Positions 32,312-44,998 of a stretch of DNA of 64,000 nt are shown in pieces (within the stretch, counting starts at the first letter, position 1; the number at the start of each line of letters is the position of its first letter). Made by a program: the position numbers and the translations under genes. The notes below the pieces were generated by a model. The model was not told the DNA's origin. It made no database searches and was given only the letters and a program-made list of their open reading frames with translations. The DNA lies in NCBI GenBank assembly GCA_036426205.1, contig CM071587.1:2938622-3002621 (forward strand), written 5' to 3'. The DNA is from Ascaphus truei. Its lineage: Eukaryota; Chordata; Amphibia; Anura; Ascaphidae.

Positions 32312-32389
32312 GGAAACAAGGGCTTACAGGAGAGAAGGGAGAGCCAGGAAAAAGCAGGGAGGGCCCCCCGGGGCCCCCAGGCACAGCAG
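32312..32389 (+). CDS. COL20A1: Collagen exon U: last readable Gly-X-Y exon
   Basis: Acceptor GTATGTGTCAG ends at 32311 and donor GTAAAC starts at 32390; 78 bp, phase 1 to phase 1. It reads GKQGLTGEKGEPGKSREGPP then GPPGTA, Gly-X-Y with one interruption at KSREG. The donor is good and the frame is open, so the gene should continue, but no further collagen exon is found in the window. Confidence 0.9.
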
Positions 32390-32814
32390 GTAAACACACC
32401 TCACATTGTTTTATACAGAGGGGAGGGGGGTTACACATACCTGTGTGTAGCAAGAAGTGGGCATCGCCTTCTCAGTACAAGTCCAACTTAATGCTCTTTA
32501 TACATGGTCCCCAGGGAGTCACACACAAGGAGAGCAACGTGACCCAGCTTCTCCGCTGCCTAAAAACTGGGCGGTTCCCCTTGTTACCTTTTCAGTAGGC
32601 AACTGAGTAGAGCAGAGTCTTCCAGCAAGGATGGGGTTAATGCCATGGCAGAGACTTTTTCCGTTTGCACCTCCACCCTCCCTACTTTGAGGCAGAAAGG
32701 TGCCTTATTGCCCTGTCTCTGAGGCACAGGACACACTTCCCATGTGCTTTAAACAGGAGGGGGACATGCTGCCTGTTTCTCTCCTTTTCTCTTTATAATT
32801 GTCAATGTTTTTTC

Positions 32815-32975
32815 CTTTCTCGCTTGTATAGCGCTGACTGTATACGCAATGCTGTACGTAGACTTTTTGGAGTCCCTACCCCATAGAGCTTACAATCTAT
32901 GTTTTTGGTGCCTGAGGCACAGGGAGATAAAGTGACTTGCCCAAAATCACAAGGAGCTGACACACTATTAATAAA
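32815..32975. mobile_element. MIR/L2-like interspersed repeat fragment
   Basis: Contains CCCCATAGAGCTTACAATCT and GAGGCACAGGGAGATAAAGT then GACTTGCCCAAAATCACA, the shape of the conserved MIR/L2-like core (cacag-gag-taagtgacttgcccaaggtcaca). Old, diverged and non-coding. Confidence 0.55.
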
Positions 32976-33189
32976 AATGTAATTAAAGTTGCTTCATTAG
33001 CATAGTGGATTGCCGCTACGGTAATGAATTTATTTGAATTGCTATTGGGATTTTTATAATAGTGTACATGAGCAGGGGGTCTCCGGAGCTAAACCGCCTT
33101 GGTTTCAGCCTCGGGGACCCCCTACTTCATGAGATACAGGCCCCATAGTCGGACGCAAATGCACTGATTTTATCACTGCTTTGTGAATG

Positions 33190-33715
33190 GGCCCCATAGT
33201 TACATAGTAGATGAAGTTGAAAAAAGACATACGTCAGTGAAATTCAACCTATGCTAAATTTAGACGACAGATACTTTATCCTATATTGTTATTTACAGTC
33301 TATTGATCCAGAGGAAGGCAATCACACAACCCCAGTGACATATCATCCAATGATATCTCATAAGGGGACAAATAAATTCTTTCCTGTCTCCAAATAATGG
33401 CAATCAGATTACTCCCTGGATCAACATCCTTCCCATGTTTACTTATTTGGTATATCCCTGTATACCTTTCCTTTCTAAAAAGAAGTCCAACGGGTTATTT
33501 TTTTTAACATATCTATTGTATCTGCCATCACAGTCTCCATGGGTAATGAATTCCACATTGTAACTGCCCTTACTGTAAAGAACCCTTTCTTTTGTTGCTG
33601 GTGAAATCTCCTTTCCTCCAACCTTAAGGGATGGCCCCGAGTTGTGTGTACTGCCCGTGGGATGAATAGTTCATTTGAAAGCTCCTTGTATTGTCCCCGA
33701 ATATATTTGTATACT
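33190..33715 (-). mobile_element. LINE (CR1-like) 3' end with C-terminal ORF remnant
   Basis: On the minus strand, about 33690-33475, a frame reads RAVHTTRGHPLRLEERRFHQ and then KGFFTVRAVTMWNSLPMETV. The FFTVR-x-x-x-WNSLP block is typical of the C-terminus of CR1-type reverse transcriptase ORFs. The 3' untranslated part extends left to about 33190 and is shared with the fragment at 32135-32290. 5'-truncated at about 33715. Confidence 0.75.
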
Positions 33716-34030
33716 AGCTGAGAGCCCCGGCGTTGCCCGGGATGTTTGTGGTGTGGGTGTGGCATTTGGGTGGGGAGTGGTCCACGCGGCCCATGTGCGG
33801 TGGTAGTGCTGCTGTGGCTGTACTGATGGTGATTGTATTGGTGTGCTGATTTGGGAGGGTTTGGTGCTGATGTGGGGGTGCGGATGTGGGTGTGCCGATG
33901 GGGGAGGTGCAAAGGTGGCGATGTGTGGGTGCTGATGGTGTTGATGGGGGCTGGGAATGGTGGGGAGCCGAGAATGCCAGTGTGCTGGGGGGGCATGGGA
34001 TACCGGTGTGCTGATGTGGTGGTGCTGGGG
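33715..34030. other. GAGCCCCGGCGTTGCCCGGG block and GT-rich spacer
   Basis: Starts with TAGCTGAGAGCCCCGGCGTT then GCCCGGGATG, a motif I associate with dispersed vertebrate repeats, followed by imperfect GGTGCTGATGTGGG repeats. No gene. Confidence 0.4.
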
Positions 34031-34406
34031 TGTGTGTGTGTATACATGTTTGTGTGTATACATTGTATGTGTGTGTGTGTATACATGTGTGTGTGTGTGT
34101 ATGTGTACGTGTGTGTGTATACACGTGTGTGTGTGTGTATGTGTATACACGTGTGTGTGTATACACGTGTGTGTGTATACACGTATGTGTGTGTATACAC
34201 ATGTGTGTGTGTATACACGTGTGTGTATACACGTGTGTGTGTGTATACACGTGTGTGTGTATACACGTGTGTGTGTGTGTATACACGTGTGTGTATACAC
34301 ATGTGTGTGTGTATACATTGTGTGTATGTATATATTGTGTGTGTGTATACGTGTGTGTGTGTATACACATGTTTGTGTGTGTGTATACATGTTTGTGTGT
34401 ATACAT

Positions 34407-34441
<35 letters not shown>

Positions 34442-34650
34442 ATTTGTGTGTGTGTACACATGTTTGTGTGTGTATACACATGTGTGTGTATACACATGTG
34501 TGTGTGTGTGTGTGTATACGTGTGTGTGTGTATACATGTGTGTGTGTGTATACATGTGTATGTGTGTATACATGTGTGTGTGTGTATACATGTGTGTGTA
34601 TATACATGTGTGTGTATACACATGTGTGTGTATACACATGTGTGTGTAGA
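34030..34650. repeat. TG/TATACAC microsatellite
   Basis: Alternating (TG)n and GTATACACG blocks with an irregular period of about 16-20 bp (GTGTGTGTATACACGTGTGT). Long Cys/Val and His/Thr frames on both strands are artefacts. Confidence 0.95.
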
Positions 34651-36462
34651 TGCTCGGAATGGATACAATCAGACTGCTAAACCGATGCTCGGAATCGAAA
34701 CAATCAGACTGTTAAAGCAATGCTCGGTGTGGATACAATCAGACTGTTAAACCGATGTTCGGAATGGATACAATCAGACTGCTAAACCGATGCTCGGAAT
34801 CGAAACAATCAGACTGTTAAAGCAATGCTCGGTGTGGATACAATCAGACTGTCAAACCGATGCACGGAATGGATACAATCAGACTGCTAAATCGATGCTC
34901 GGAGTGGATACAATCAGACTGCTAAACCGATGCTCGGAATCGATAAAATCAGACGGCTAAACCGATGCACGGAATCGAAACAATCAGACTGCTAAACCGA
35001 TGCTCGGAATGGATACAATCAGACTGCTAAACCAATGCTCGGAATTGATACAATCAGACTGCTAAACCGATGCTCGGAATCGATACAATCAGACTGCTAA
35101 ACCGATGCTTGGAATGGATACAATCAGACTGCTAAACCGATGCTCGAATGGATACAATCAGACTGTTAAAGCGATGCTCGGAGTGGATACAATCAGACTG
35201 CTAAATACAATGCTGGATTGGATACAATCAGACTGCTAAACCGATGCTCAGAGTAGATACAATCAGACTGCTAAACCGATGCTCGGAATGGATACAATCA
35301 GACTGCTAAATACAATGCTGGATTGGATACAATCAGACTGCTAAACCGATGCTCGGAATCGAAACAATCAGACTGCTAAACGGATGCTCGGAGTGGATAC
35401 AATCAGACTGCTAAACCGAAGCTCGGAGTGGATACAATCAGACTGCTAAATACAATGCTGGATTGGAAACAATCAGACTGCTAAACCGATGCTCGGAATC
35501 GAAACAATCAGACTGCAAAACTGATGCTCAGAATGGATACAATCAGACTGCTAAACCGATGATCGGAATGGATACAATCAGACTGCTAAACCAATGCTTG
35601 GAATGGATACAATAAGACTGCTAAACCGATGCTCGGAGTGGATACAATCAGACTGCTAAACCGATGCTCAGAATGGATACAATCAGACTGCTAAACTGAT
35701 GCCCGGAGTGGATACAATCAGACTGCTAAACTGATGCTCGGAATGGATACAATCAGACTGCTAAACCGATGCTCGGAATGGATACAATCAGACTTCTAAA
35801 CCGATGCTCGGAGTGGATACAATCAGACTGCTAAACCGATGCTCCGAATGGATACAATCAGACTGCTAAACCGATGCTCGGAGTGGATACAATCAGACTG
35901 CTAAACCGATGCTCGGAGTGGATACAATCAGACTGCAAAACCGATGCTCGGAATGGATACAATCAGACTGCTAAACCGATGCTCAGAGTGGATACAATCA
36001 GACTGCTAAACTGATGCTCGGAGTGGATACAATCAGACTGCAAAACCGATGCTCGGAATAGATACAATCAGACTGCTAAACCGATGCTCGGAATGGATAC
36101 AATCAGACTGCTAAACCGATGCTCGGAGTGGATACAATCAGACTGCTAAACTGATGCTCGGAGTGGATACAATCAGACGGCTAAACCGATGCTCGGAGTG
36201 GATACAATCAGACTGCAAAACCGATGCTTGGAATGGATACAATCAGACTGCTAAACCAATGCTTGGAATGGATACAATCAGACTGCTAAACCGATGCACG
36301 GAGTGGATACAATCAGACGGCTAAACCAATGCTTGGAATGGATACAATCAGACTGTTAAACCGATGCTCGGAATGGATACAATCAGACTGCTAAACCGAT
36401 GCTCAGAATCGATAAAATCAGACGGCTAAACCGATGCTCGGAGTGGATACAATCAGACTGTT
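34651..36462. repeat. 35 bp minisatellite, about 52 copies
   Basis: Clean head-to-tail units of 35 bp: GCTCGGAATGGATACAATCA followed by GACTGCTAAACCGAT. Most variation is A/G at GGAATGG versus GGAGTGG and single base changes; indels are rare, unlike the error-rich arrays elsewhere. It lies where the 3' ends of both genes should be. Confidence 0.97.
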
Positions 36463-38645
36463 TGAAATATTCAATGTCATTGGTCATTTTGCTATGGGCT
36501 TTATCTGAAAGCATTGAGGTTTAGCTGCAAACACTTCTCTTAATCAAATGCTTCCAAGTTCCCACATGGTCTTGTTCCCACATTGTGGGGGTAAAGTAAT
36601 ATGAGAAGCTTCTCCATTAACATATTCTGATTGTAATTTCCCAGACTCTCTATAAAGAAATCACCACAGTTTGACCCTAACCCTCTCACTGAGCGGTTAC
36701 TTCGTGTTATTTTTGTCCTTGTATGTCTCCCGAACACAAATTAGACTGTAAGCTCTTCTGGTCAGGCGCTCTCTTTTGTCAGATGTATATTTTGCTCTAT
36801 TACCCTTCCTGCATGTTGCATTCCATGTATTCTCACTGTGCTTCTCCCCTGGCTGCTGGCATTATTATAGACTATTCTTATCATGGTATTTCTAATAGCT
36901 GGATGGAAGTTTGTTTTCCTGTTCTTCTTATTTGCAAATCAGTAATGCAGCTCTGCCTCTTTATACAAATAATCTCCCGGTAGTGACAGAACCTGGCATC
37001 AGACGCCCTCTCCCTGTCAGGTACAAAGCTATATAGTACAGCACTGTGCTGTCAGTTTCCTGCAGCGCCTCGCTTATTCCCACTAATGATCCCATATTCA
37101 CCACTCTCCTGACCCGACACACGCACAAGCCTCTGGTGTAACCACTGCACCCCAGCATGTCGGAGGGAGATGAAGACCCCCGGGGAATGGGCTGTGGGTG
37201 GAAGGGCACCGTATATAGCTAGAAAGGGTTGCTCTTTTCCTGGGCCTCCCTCTGGTTACGTGACAGTTATTTGATTTTCCCAATTAGCAAAACGCATCCA
37301 AGATACGCACTAAAGACTAATAAATCATTATGAGTCACGTGCATAATAACTGGGTCATTTCAAATGAGCGTTTCTTCATCACCACCCAGCAATTACAATG
37401 CACATGCAGCGAGGTAAAGCAACACTGAGCATCACTAAAAGTAGCATGCTGCAGTATAAACCAATGGTGAGTATGACCACACACTGCCAACCCACTCAAG
37501 TTTGTAGCGTGACTGACAAGTAATCTATCGAACTACGGTATAGACAGGTCTATCTGGCATTGAATGAGATAAGAAATCCCTACATGTATACTGCCCACCC
37601 CAAGCCTTCCAATGCTCGTGCCTATAAATGAATCCCAAAACCAAGGAGAAGATGTACAGTAAGGACCATGATCAGACTTTATCCCAGAAATTATTTCCAT
37701 CATAAGTCCTTCCAGATCTTCAGAGGTTCATTTGATAAGCAAATAATTATTTCATGATAAGTGTTAAAGCACAGGGAATTACACGTATCAGAGAAGCCTG
37801 CCTCTCTGGCTGTCCCCTGTGTGTTCCCATAAAGTGAAGCCCACACAATGTGTGCAGGAGAAGCACAATTATTTCCACTTCAGCTTCTACCGTTTTAATT
37901 ACAGCAGAATTCAAATGACTTTTGCAAAACTACAGCGACGACGCAAGAATTTCATTTAAAAATGCCTTGCGTAGCAGTTCCTGCAGCCGGCAGAATCAGG
38001 TTATTTAACTTGGAACATTAAGAGGACACAACCTCTAAGGGAAACCGTCTCCAAAGGCAAATGAAAGCAGGGTTTTCTCAGCAGATATTTTGTAGGGAAG
38101 AAAAAGGTAACTTGCAGGTTGAGATAATGTCTGTAGCAATGTGCATAACAAGGGGATATCTGCTGGTCCTGATTACAGAACTAGCTGCTCTTTACCTTCT
38201 GCAAGGTGTCTGCATACAATATCTTTGCTTTCTTCTTCTCCCACATTCCTGGACTCCCCTCTTCTCCATGGAGCTTACCACTGACCTCCTTTATTGGTTA
38301 AATGATAAGTAGACAGGGTGTAGCACCCATATAAGCAAACTATGCCCATGCTTCCAACCTCAGCAGGAATATATTACAGTGTATAGGCATGTGGGAGCTG
38401 GTGTGTAACTTTGAATGTGTCTGAGTCAGTGTGTGCTGGTGAATTTGTGCAAGTGGTGACACTGAGTTATAGATGACAGGGGACCCTATTAAAATGTGAG
38501 CTTATGCTTACCACATATTCCCTGTCTTCAGCCCTGAAGAGGGTTACATGAGGCTCTCAAATAAATATTTGGGAGTGCAGTCATACTCTGACCTGTGCAC
38601 AGTTGCTACAGCTGACGGGACCCCATAAAACCTCTTCATAGTATT
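36463..38645. other. Stretch expected to hold CHRNA4 exon 5, no exon seen
   Basis: About 2.2 kb of AT-rich non-coding DNA. It includes an interspersed-repeat end, TTAGACTGTAAGCTCTTCTG, near 36743. I looked on the minus strand for the large nicotinic receptor exon (transmembrane segments 1-3 and cytoplasmic loop) and on the + strand for collagen exons and found neither. Confidence 0.55.
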
Positions 38646-38649
38646 TGTG

Positions 38650-39118
38650 ATGATGTTATTCAGACATACAAATTCAAAAACTTTCTGGACAAGCTACCTG
38701 CCTATCTGAACAAGCTCCTCACCCCTACCACAAGCAGCACTTATCATCTGAGATCTGACTCCAAAAGACTGTTCGTGATCCCAAGGCTCAACAAAGTATC
38801 CGGACGCTCCTCCTTCTCTTACCATGCACCCCAAAACTGGAACAATCTACCAGAGACTCTCACAGCCGCCACCAGTCCAAGTGCTTTCAAAACTAAAGTA
38901 GTCTCACATTTTAACCTGGTCTGTAACTGTTACATACGCCTATAACATATACTATCTCTAACTGTGCATGCAATGTCTTGTATATAATGTATAACTCTGC
39001 AAACTTAATGTCACTATGTATTTGTAACCATAACTCTGTGGCCAGGACATACTTGAAAACGAGAGGTAACTCTCAATGTATTACTTCCTGTTAACACATT
39101 TTATAAATAAATCCTGCT
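38650..39118 (+). mobile_element. LINE 3' end, same family as 3839-5520
   Basis: In + orientation it carries the C-terminal block YHAPQNWNNLPETLTAATSP and the tail ATACTATCTCTAACTGTGCA, which match the 3' part of the LINE at 3839-4130 in reverse. It ends in AATAAATCCTG at about 39110. 5'-truncated. Confidence 0.8.
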
Positions 39119-39684
39119 TAGCTACTTTTCTTAGCTAGCAATGTGATGCAGTGTATTTGGTACCTTGCATGGGAAGGGGTTACATCCACATTACGTCTTA
39201 CTGCTCCAAAAACAGTAGAAATAGGCCTTACTTTTCTTTTTATTCAGGTCCCACATATTATTATCACTGGCCTCATCACTGCGTCTCTGGGATCCCAAAG
39301 TTAGCTCTGAGCCCCCATCATGCCCCTACACGTCTCAGGTACAGAGTGCAGAGTTATTCCTTTTATTCAGACTTTGCTAAAGCTTCAGAGAAATGTCTGT
39401 AGAACCCTGTACAATCCCCACATTTACCTTATTTATGGGATCTGGAAGATATGAGAATGTGGGGTGAATTTCATGTGAACAGCAACTCTTGAGTTTTTAA
39501 ACTAGCGGCACTTAAGTGTATTTTTATTCTTATTTTTGCAAGGTGCAAATATCCAGTTTCCAGCAATTTTGTGAATCTGAGAAGGATTGATACGTGTAAT
39601 ATGCAAGTTTTTTGGCTGTTTGCCCTTTCTCCCTTCCTTTCCATGTGTAAGATATCCCCCCCCCCCATGGTTGATGTATACTTA

Positions 39685-39849
<165 letters not shown>

Positions 39850-40239
39850 TTACTGCCGTAGAGGATACTCAGAGAGGAGTGTAACTCACAGTACATTATT
39901 CTACGAGGAAGAGAGGGCAATACGGAAAGCATCAGATGTTTGGATTATCTCCAGAGATACATACTTGTCTGGAAAACTGTGATACCTTTAAATGACCCTA
40001 GACGAGTGTTCTTTGTGGGTGTAGTTTATAGAGTAAACTTGCAAACTCCAGGGGTCTGAGATCTGACATCTGGTGAAAAGTTATGAGGTATCAAAAATGT
40101 CTACACTATAGTGTATGAAGAAATGTAATGCTGGTTCCTGACAAGGACGCAATACCTGCAAGGATCTTAATACTCTCCTGTGTGCAATTTATATTTCTTT
40201 CCATGCCACAGCTACTTGAATGCCTCATATTGCTCAATA

Positions 40240-40622
40240 TAACCAACTCCTTCCAAAATCCTATTGTTTCACATAACCTCTCCCTATAGTTTGTCCTATT
40301 ACTCCCTATAACATTTCCCAAACTCCCTTTTCTCCATATAACTCTTCCCAAACTCCTCCTATTATTCCATACAACTCTACTGAAACTTCTCCTATTGCTC
40401 CATATAACTCCAAACTCCTCCTATTTCTCACATGGCTTCCCAAACTCCTCCTATTACTCCCTATAACTTTCCAAACTCCTCATATTCCTCCATCTCTTCC
40501 CAAACTCCTCCTATTACTCCCTATTACTCTTCCCAAACTCCTCCTATTGCTCCCTATTACTCTTCCCAAACTCCTCCTATTGCTCCCTATTACTCTTCCC
40601 AAACTCCCTACTCCCTATAACT
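40240..40622. repeat. About 30 bp pyrimidine-rich tandem repeat
   Basis: Irregular units of CTTCCCAAACTCCTCCTATT and GCTCCCTATTACT. The right end has three near-identical 33 bp copies at about 40520-40610. It lies in the CHRNA4 intron between exons 3 and 4. Confidence 0.85.
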
Positions 40623-40752
40623 ACTTAATGCTCAGTATGGAGGCTGATACACAGAACATGAAATTACTTTTGTTTTCATTTAAATGTACCCATGTCCTAA
40701 TGTCTTCTCCTTACTGCAGTAAACAGAGATGTGAATACTGAGAACAACTCAC

Positions 40753-40797
40753 CTGTTTCACCCAAACATTGGTCGTCATCATCTGGTTTTTCTCATC
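40753..40797 (-). CDS. CHRNA4: CHRNA4 exon 3 (45 bp)
   Basis: On the minus strand, CTTCAG precedes GATGAGAAAAACCAG and GTGAGT follows GTGAAACAG. It encodes DEKNQMMTTNVWVKQ, a near-invariant block of nicotinic receptor subunits. The 45 bp, phase 0 to phase 0, match the family's small exon 3. Confidence 0.97.
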
Positions 40798-41453
40798 CTG
40801 AAGAAGATGGAAAGAGGTGGGTAACAGAGAAATGACCAACTGACCAATTCATTGCCACGGGTTTCATGGGCTGCAGCCTTATGAAAGCAACTTATCAGTG
40901 TTATTATCTCAGAAAGATTCCGGCCCATATTTACTAAGCACTGGCAGTTTATTGACTTAAAATATGGTGTGTTCCAACCCTAAGGTGTCTTATAGCAGAA
41001 GACTACTCGGAAAATATGGCCCTCGTTTAAACTAACAATTTGACTTTACAATTTTAATATGTTTCACTTTTAGTCGGTAACACTGAATTCAATAAGATCA
41101 GCCACTTATCTGTGCTTGTGTCAATATTGATGATATCTTAATGACTTTGCAAATTAAAGACTGAACAAAGCTAGCAATTTACCTGCGGCTTTGAGGATGG
41201 ACAAACAGTTTTATCAGCACAAGACATTAGCTTAAATTTGGAAAAAACCCTCTAAAGCTTTTGTTTGCCACGGAAACGTTTCCAAACAAATATTCAAAAA
41301 TACTTATAATAGTCGGATTTCTTTTTTCTTCTTCAAAAGGGGTATCAATCAGTGACATTTAATGTCTTAGGCAGACATCGACCTGAGCTCATTTTCATCC
41401 TAGGCAGGAGTGTCTCTTTTTATTTGGGGCACACCTGCTACATACAGGTGCGC

Positions 41454-41763
41454 CGACGAGTATTCTGAAACTTGCCTTGGAAAATCTGGGGCTATCACCA
41501 ACAAGATCCAGGTACATGCTGAGTACATGCTGCAAACATTTCAGTGACATTTCTGCAGAGACTAATGGCCCATCGGATTAACACAGCAGGGGTCCCTGGC
41601 AGTCCCATTCAGTTTGAATGGGGACTGCCAGGGACCCCCGCTGTTAATCCGATGGGCCATTAGACTGTCTGCAGAAATGTCACTGAAATGTTGCAGCATG
41701 TACCCAATCATGTACCTGGGTCTTGTTGGTGATTGCCCCAGATTTGTTTTAGAATACTCGTCG
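41454..41763. mobile_element. Fold-back element, arms of about 150 bp with almost no loop
   Basis: CGACGAGTATTCT at 41454 is mirrored by AGAATACTCGTCG ending at 41763. The arms stay complementary to a centre at about 41609 (CCATTCAGTTTGAATGG). Arms differ by small indels and a few substitutions. No coding content. It looks like a snap-back MITE in CHRNA4 intron 2 and is present again, with errors, at about 52724-53036. Confidence 0.9.
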
Positions 41764-42480
41764 GTACTACATACGCACTCATTGCCATGGGAAGGGTGTC
41801 CTGCCAGGAGAACTAGTTCTGTGCGATAACGCTGAGCCTCTTCTATCTGTGCCAAGGAGGCAGCATAGAAACAATTGATTATCCGGATGAGAACTATAAT
41901 GGAAAACATGGATTGTGCCAGCGGCAACATTAATACCATTAGTGACTCAGCTCAACCACTATAAATTATTGAGGTGACGGCACAGACGATATGGTTACAA
42001 TATATAAGACTAGATGGTAATGACTGTCTGACACTCCTCGTAACTCACTGGTCCTTTGCTTTCTCTTTGTGACACCAGCGGAATGTCTCACCTCCTCCAG
42101 CGACATTAGCTGCTGCTACTTGAGATGTTATATTGAGATGCAAGAGCAGTCCGAAGCTAGCAGCCTCAGCTATGCTTTTCACAAATACTCCACTCCTTCC
42201 GAGCCTGTAACCCCTCGGTGGGGATTTCAGAGGCATCTTTAAAATGGTACATTAGCTAAGAAATATTATGGGTGTTTACAAAGAAAAGCATTTTTATTTT
42301 GGTTTATTTTGTTAGAGGGACAATCTCTCCTAGGACCAAAGTGAACAAGTTTCAGTGACATGTTTAAGGGCTCTCATGTGGGTAATTATAACCTTTTTTA
42401 AAACCAAATCTGACCTGCATAAGTATTTTTTTTTTTAAGTGAGACTCGGTAGGGTTTAATTTCTTCTGGCTGCTCCCTTT

Positions 42481-42572
42481 TGTGTGATGTCAGTCACAGT
42501 GTGATGTCACTGTGTGATGTCAGTCACTGTGTGATGTCACTGTGTGATGTCACTGTGTGATGTCACTGTGAT
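42481..42572. repeat. 14 bp short tandem repeat (TGTGTGATGTCACT)
   Basis: Six or so units of TGTGATGTCACTG or GATGTCAGTCACT, each holding TGATGTCA. In intron 2 of CHRNA4; the damaged duplicate is at about 53758-53852. Confidence 0.85.
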
Positions 42573-44998
42573 CAGCAAGTGCTTGTACAGCCAGAGTCCC
42601 TCCTCCCCTTATCTTTATTGGTTCTCTGATAAGGACAGGATGGGATAAAGGGAAATGAAACACTTGACTGACAAACCCTTCCCCACTCAGAGGCCCCTAA
42701 GAAATTCAACTGGCGACCGTGTGCGATTGCATATTTACTACCGTTTTTTATTTGATTTATTTTAAGACTATTAGTAATTTTCTGGCCATTTTTGTCATTT
42801 TAATACAAGCAAAAAAAAAATCTAATTACTTCTAGGATTAAAGTTTCCATTAGTGAAATGAGTGAATCTGTTTTTCCGTGATGTCCAGTCCGACTTTGAT
42901 GTTTCCGCATTAATAGCGGAATATTCCTAGTTTACACGTTTCACATGAATAACAACTGATTGCATTAAATCTGCAATGGATTTGCAACGATACCAAGGCA
43001 CCCCGGTAGTTCCACAGAATTCCGTTGTTTTTGCACTAATAACGCACATTACACAAATTGGGAGTGGAGGTTATTTTTCGTCTTATTAACAGGTATCCAC
43101 AAAGCTAATGAGATGCAAAAATAAAGTCCGTTCGTCAAAGTAGCAGTGCTATTAACCATGATTTTCATGTGTCGGGGATGCGTTTTCCAACACGTTGCGC
43201 ATGCGCATTTGTCAAACTTTAACACACGTTATTAATGCATGTGCTAACAACACATTTCTCATTGCGTTACCAAAAGCTAATGCAAATCTTGTTATAATAT
43301 TCAGACATATTTAACTCATTCATTTTTTCCATTATTTATAGTGCCCTTCCTTAATTTATTTTAATTGTACATTACTATAAATTAAATATTAATTATTTTT
43401 GTTAAGGTATGTATGGCTAAACATTATTGCACAACCATACTTAATACAGTCATTATTACATTATATACCATATTAGTTCACACAAACATATCACTTTAAT
43501 CACTAAAATCCAATACATTTTATGCTATTTTTCAGAAATTTATATGATCCCTATTATTTAGAGTTGTATGACGTGAGACTTGTGTAATGAAAGGGTTAAG
43601 TCCTATACTGATTACATTGCTTTTAGGGCATTCCCAGAAATAACTCAATAACTCAATGATAATCAGGGTGTGGATGTTGGCAACGCCAGCTTTTGGAAGG
43701 TCTTCCTTATCGTAGCGCCATTACCGTCCGATCCCAAGAACAGAGGTCTGAGGATCTCCGCTGTTAGGTAACCTGCTCATTGCCATATGATCTGCGTATG
43801 AGTACGCCAGGCGTCCGTTAAATTGCAGCGCTACGCTATTTTTCATGTGAATGCGAGGACATTGTAACGCGATGGATCTTTGGGGGTACGCGTTACGGAT
43901 AACGGGATGCAAAATGGCAATAATGTAACACTAAAAATGTTACGCACGTCTGTGGATTTTACACTTCTGTGTTTTAAACAGGATTTAGGTGCAGATAAAA
44001 TTTAATAAATCCCATAACCAGCAGGGAACAGCTCTGGACCAATTTTTTTTGCGGGGTAATGTATCTGTCCCTATTACTGTATAACTTACAATACACAAGT
44101 TATATCCCAAATATACAGCCAGAGAGAGAGAAAACAGGAACACCTGGGAGAATATTCACTAAGATAAGTGTTAAAAGACATGTACCCACTTTTATCTTTG
44201 CGATTATTAATGATACCAATGGTTAGCACCGTGTTTTTAGGACTAGCTCCTACAGACTACCAGACAAACAGCTTTCTAATGAGCAAGGAGAAAGTTCTTT
44301 CATTACTATTAATCTCTCTTAATTGTTTCTCTTGGGAGAATCTCCAAATCTGCATAAACCGCATAACCTTTTATTACTTGCATGCAGTTATAAAGCCATT
44401 AGTGCACAGCTCAGGAATTAGTCTATAAACTGATATGCGGGAATTGTGTTGGGCAACATTATTTGTGTTTTGTTTTTCATATTTTCTGCTGTTTTCCCAT
44501 TTTTTAAGCAGACCTCTCAACATAACAGCGTTACCAAAGATTTTACTAGAGTTGTGTGAATGTCTTCAAATGTGTTTCGCAAGAGCTATACACAATATTC
44601 TCTGAAATTATGCATTTTTCACTAAAAAAGTACCTTGCACAAAAATGCTATATATTCATTAAATTACCACCAAATGTTGTGACTTTCGCGCAGAATTTTG
44701 CAAACATGACAGTATATAAAGGGTTATCAGTGGTAGAAAATGTACAGTATGCTACTGTAACTCCATCATTCTGGGGACCTTGCTCAGTGGAGCCATTGGA
44801 CCGAAACGTTGGAGTTGAAATACAGTTGATACCACTGATGAATGATTTTGGAGAGTTACTGTTCCTCTTCATCAGTATATAAAGGGTCACGTAACCTGTA
44901 AGGTGTGCGGATCTCTTCACATTTTTTTTTCCACAAAGAAATATCGGCTCATTTTCACCCGACGTGAACTTCTGTCAACAAAAATGTACATCACTTAC

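Larger units (their letters stand above)
991..32389 (+). other. COL20A1: Gene body of FACIT collagen (COL20A1-like), middle part only
   Basis: The gene encodes a fibril-associated collagen secreted into the extracellular matrix, where such chains trimerise and decorate collagen fibrils. I read 21 exons in collinear order: second half of an FN3; three complete FN3 domains, each of two exons with phase-1 outer borders; two linker exons; a TSPN/LamG-like domain over four exons; and collagen exons of 54, 72 and 36 bp plus longer mixed exons. Splice phases are continuous except across the repeat zone between 14647 and 24502. The domain order is shared by COL12A1, COL14A1 and COL20A1. COL20A1 is preferred because a convergent CHRNA4 lies just to the right, as in human. 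The N-terminal part (von Willebrand A domain and early FN3s) is outside the window. The C-terminal collagenous and NC1 exons are missing after 32389. Confidence 0.8.

Noticed and set aside
33475..34668. Long Thr/His and Cys/Val frames on both strands
   Set aside because: They read through TG/TATACAC microsatellite; only the part at 33475-33690 on the minus strand resembles a real protein, and that is a LINE remnant.
34651..36462. 35 bp repeats as a possible CRISPR or centromeric satellite
   Set aside because: No spacers, so not CRISPR. The array is under 2 kb and single-locus here, so a centromeric role is unsupported.
42045..42236. 63-codon minus-strand frame in CHRNA4 intron 2
   Set aside because: No splice sites in a matching phase and no recognised domain; the second copy breaks it without pattern.
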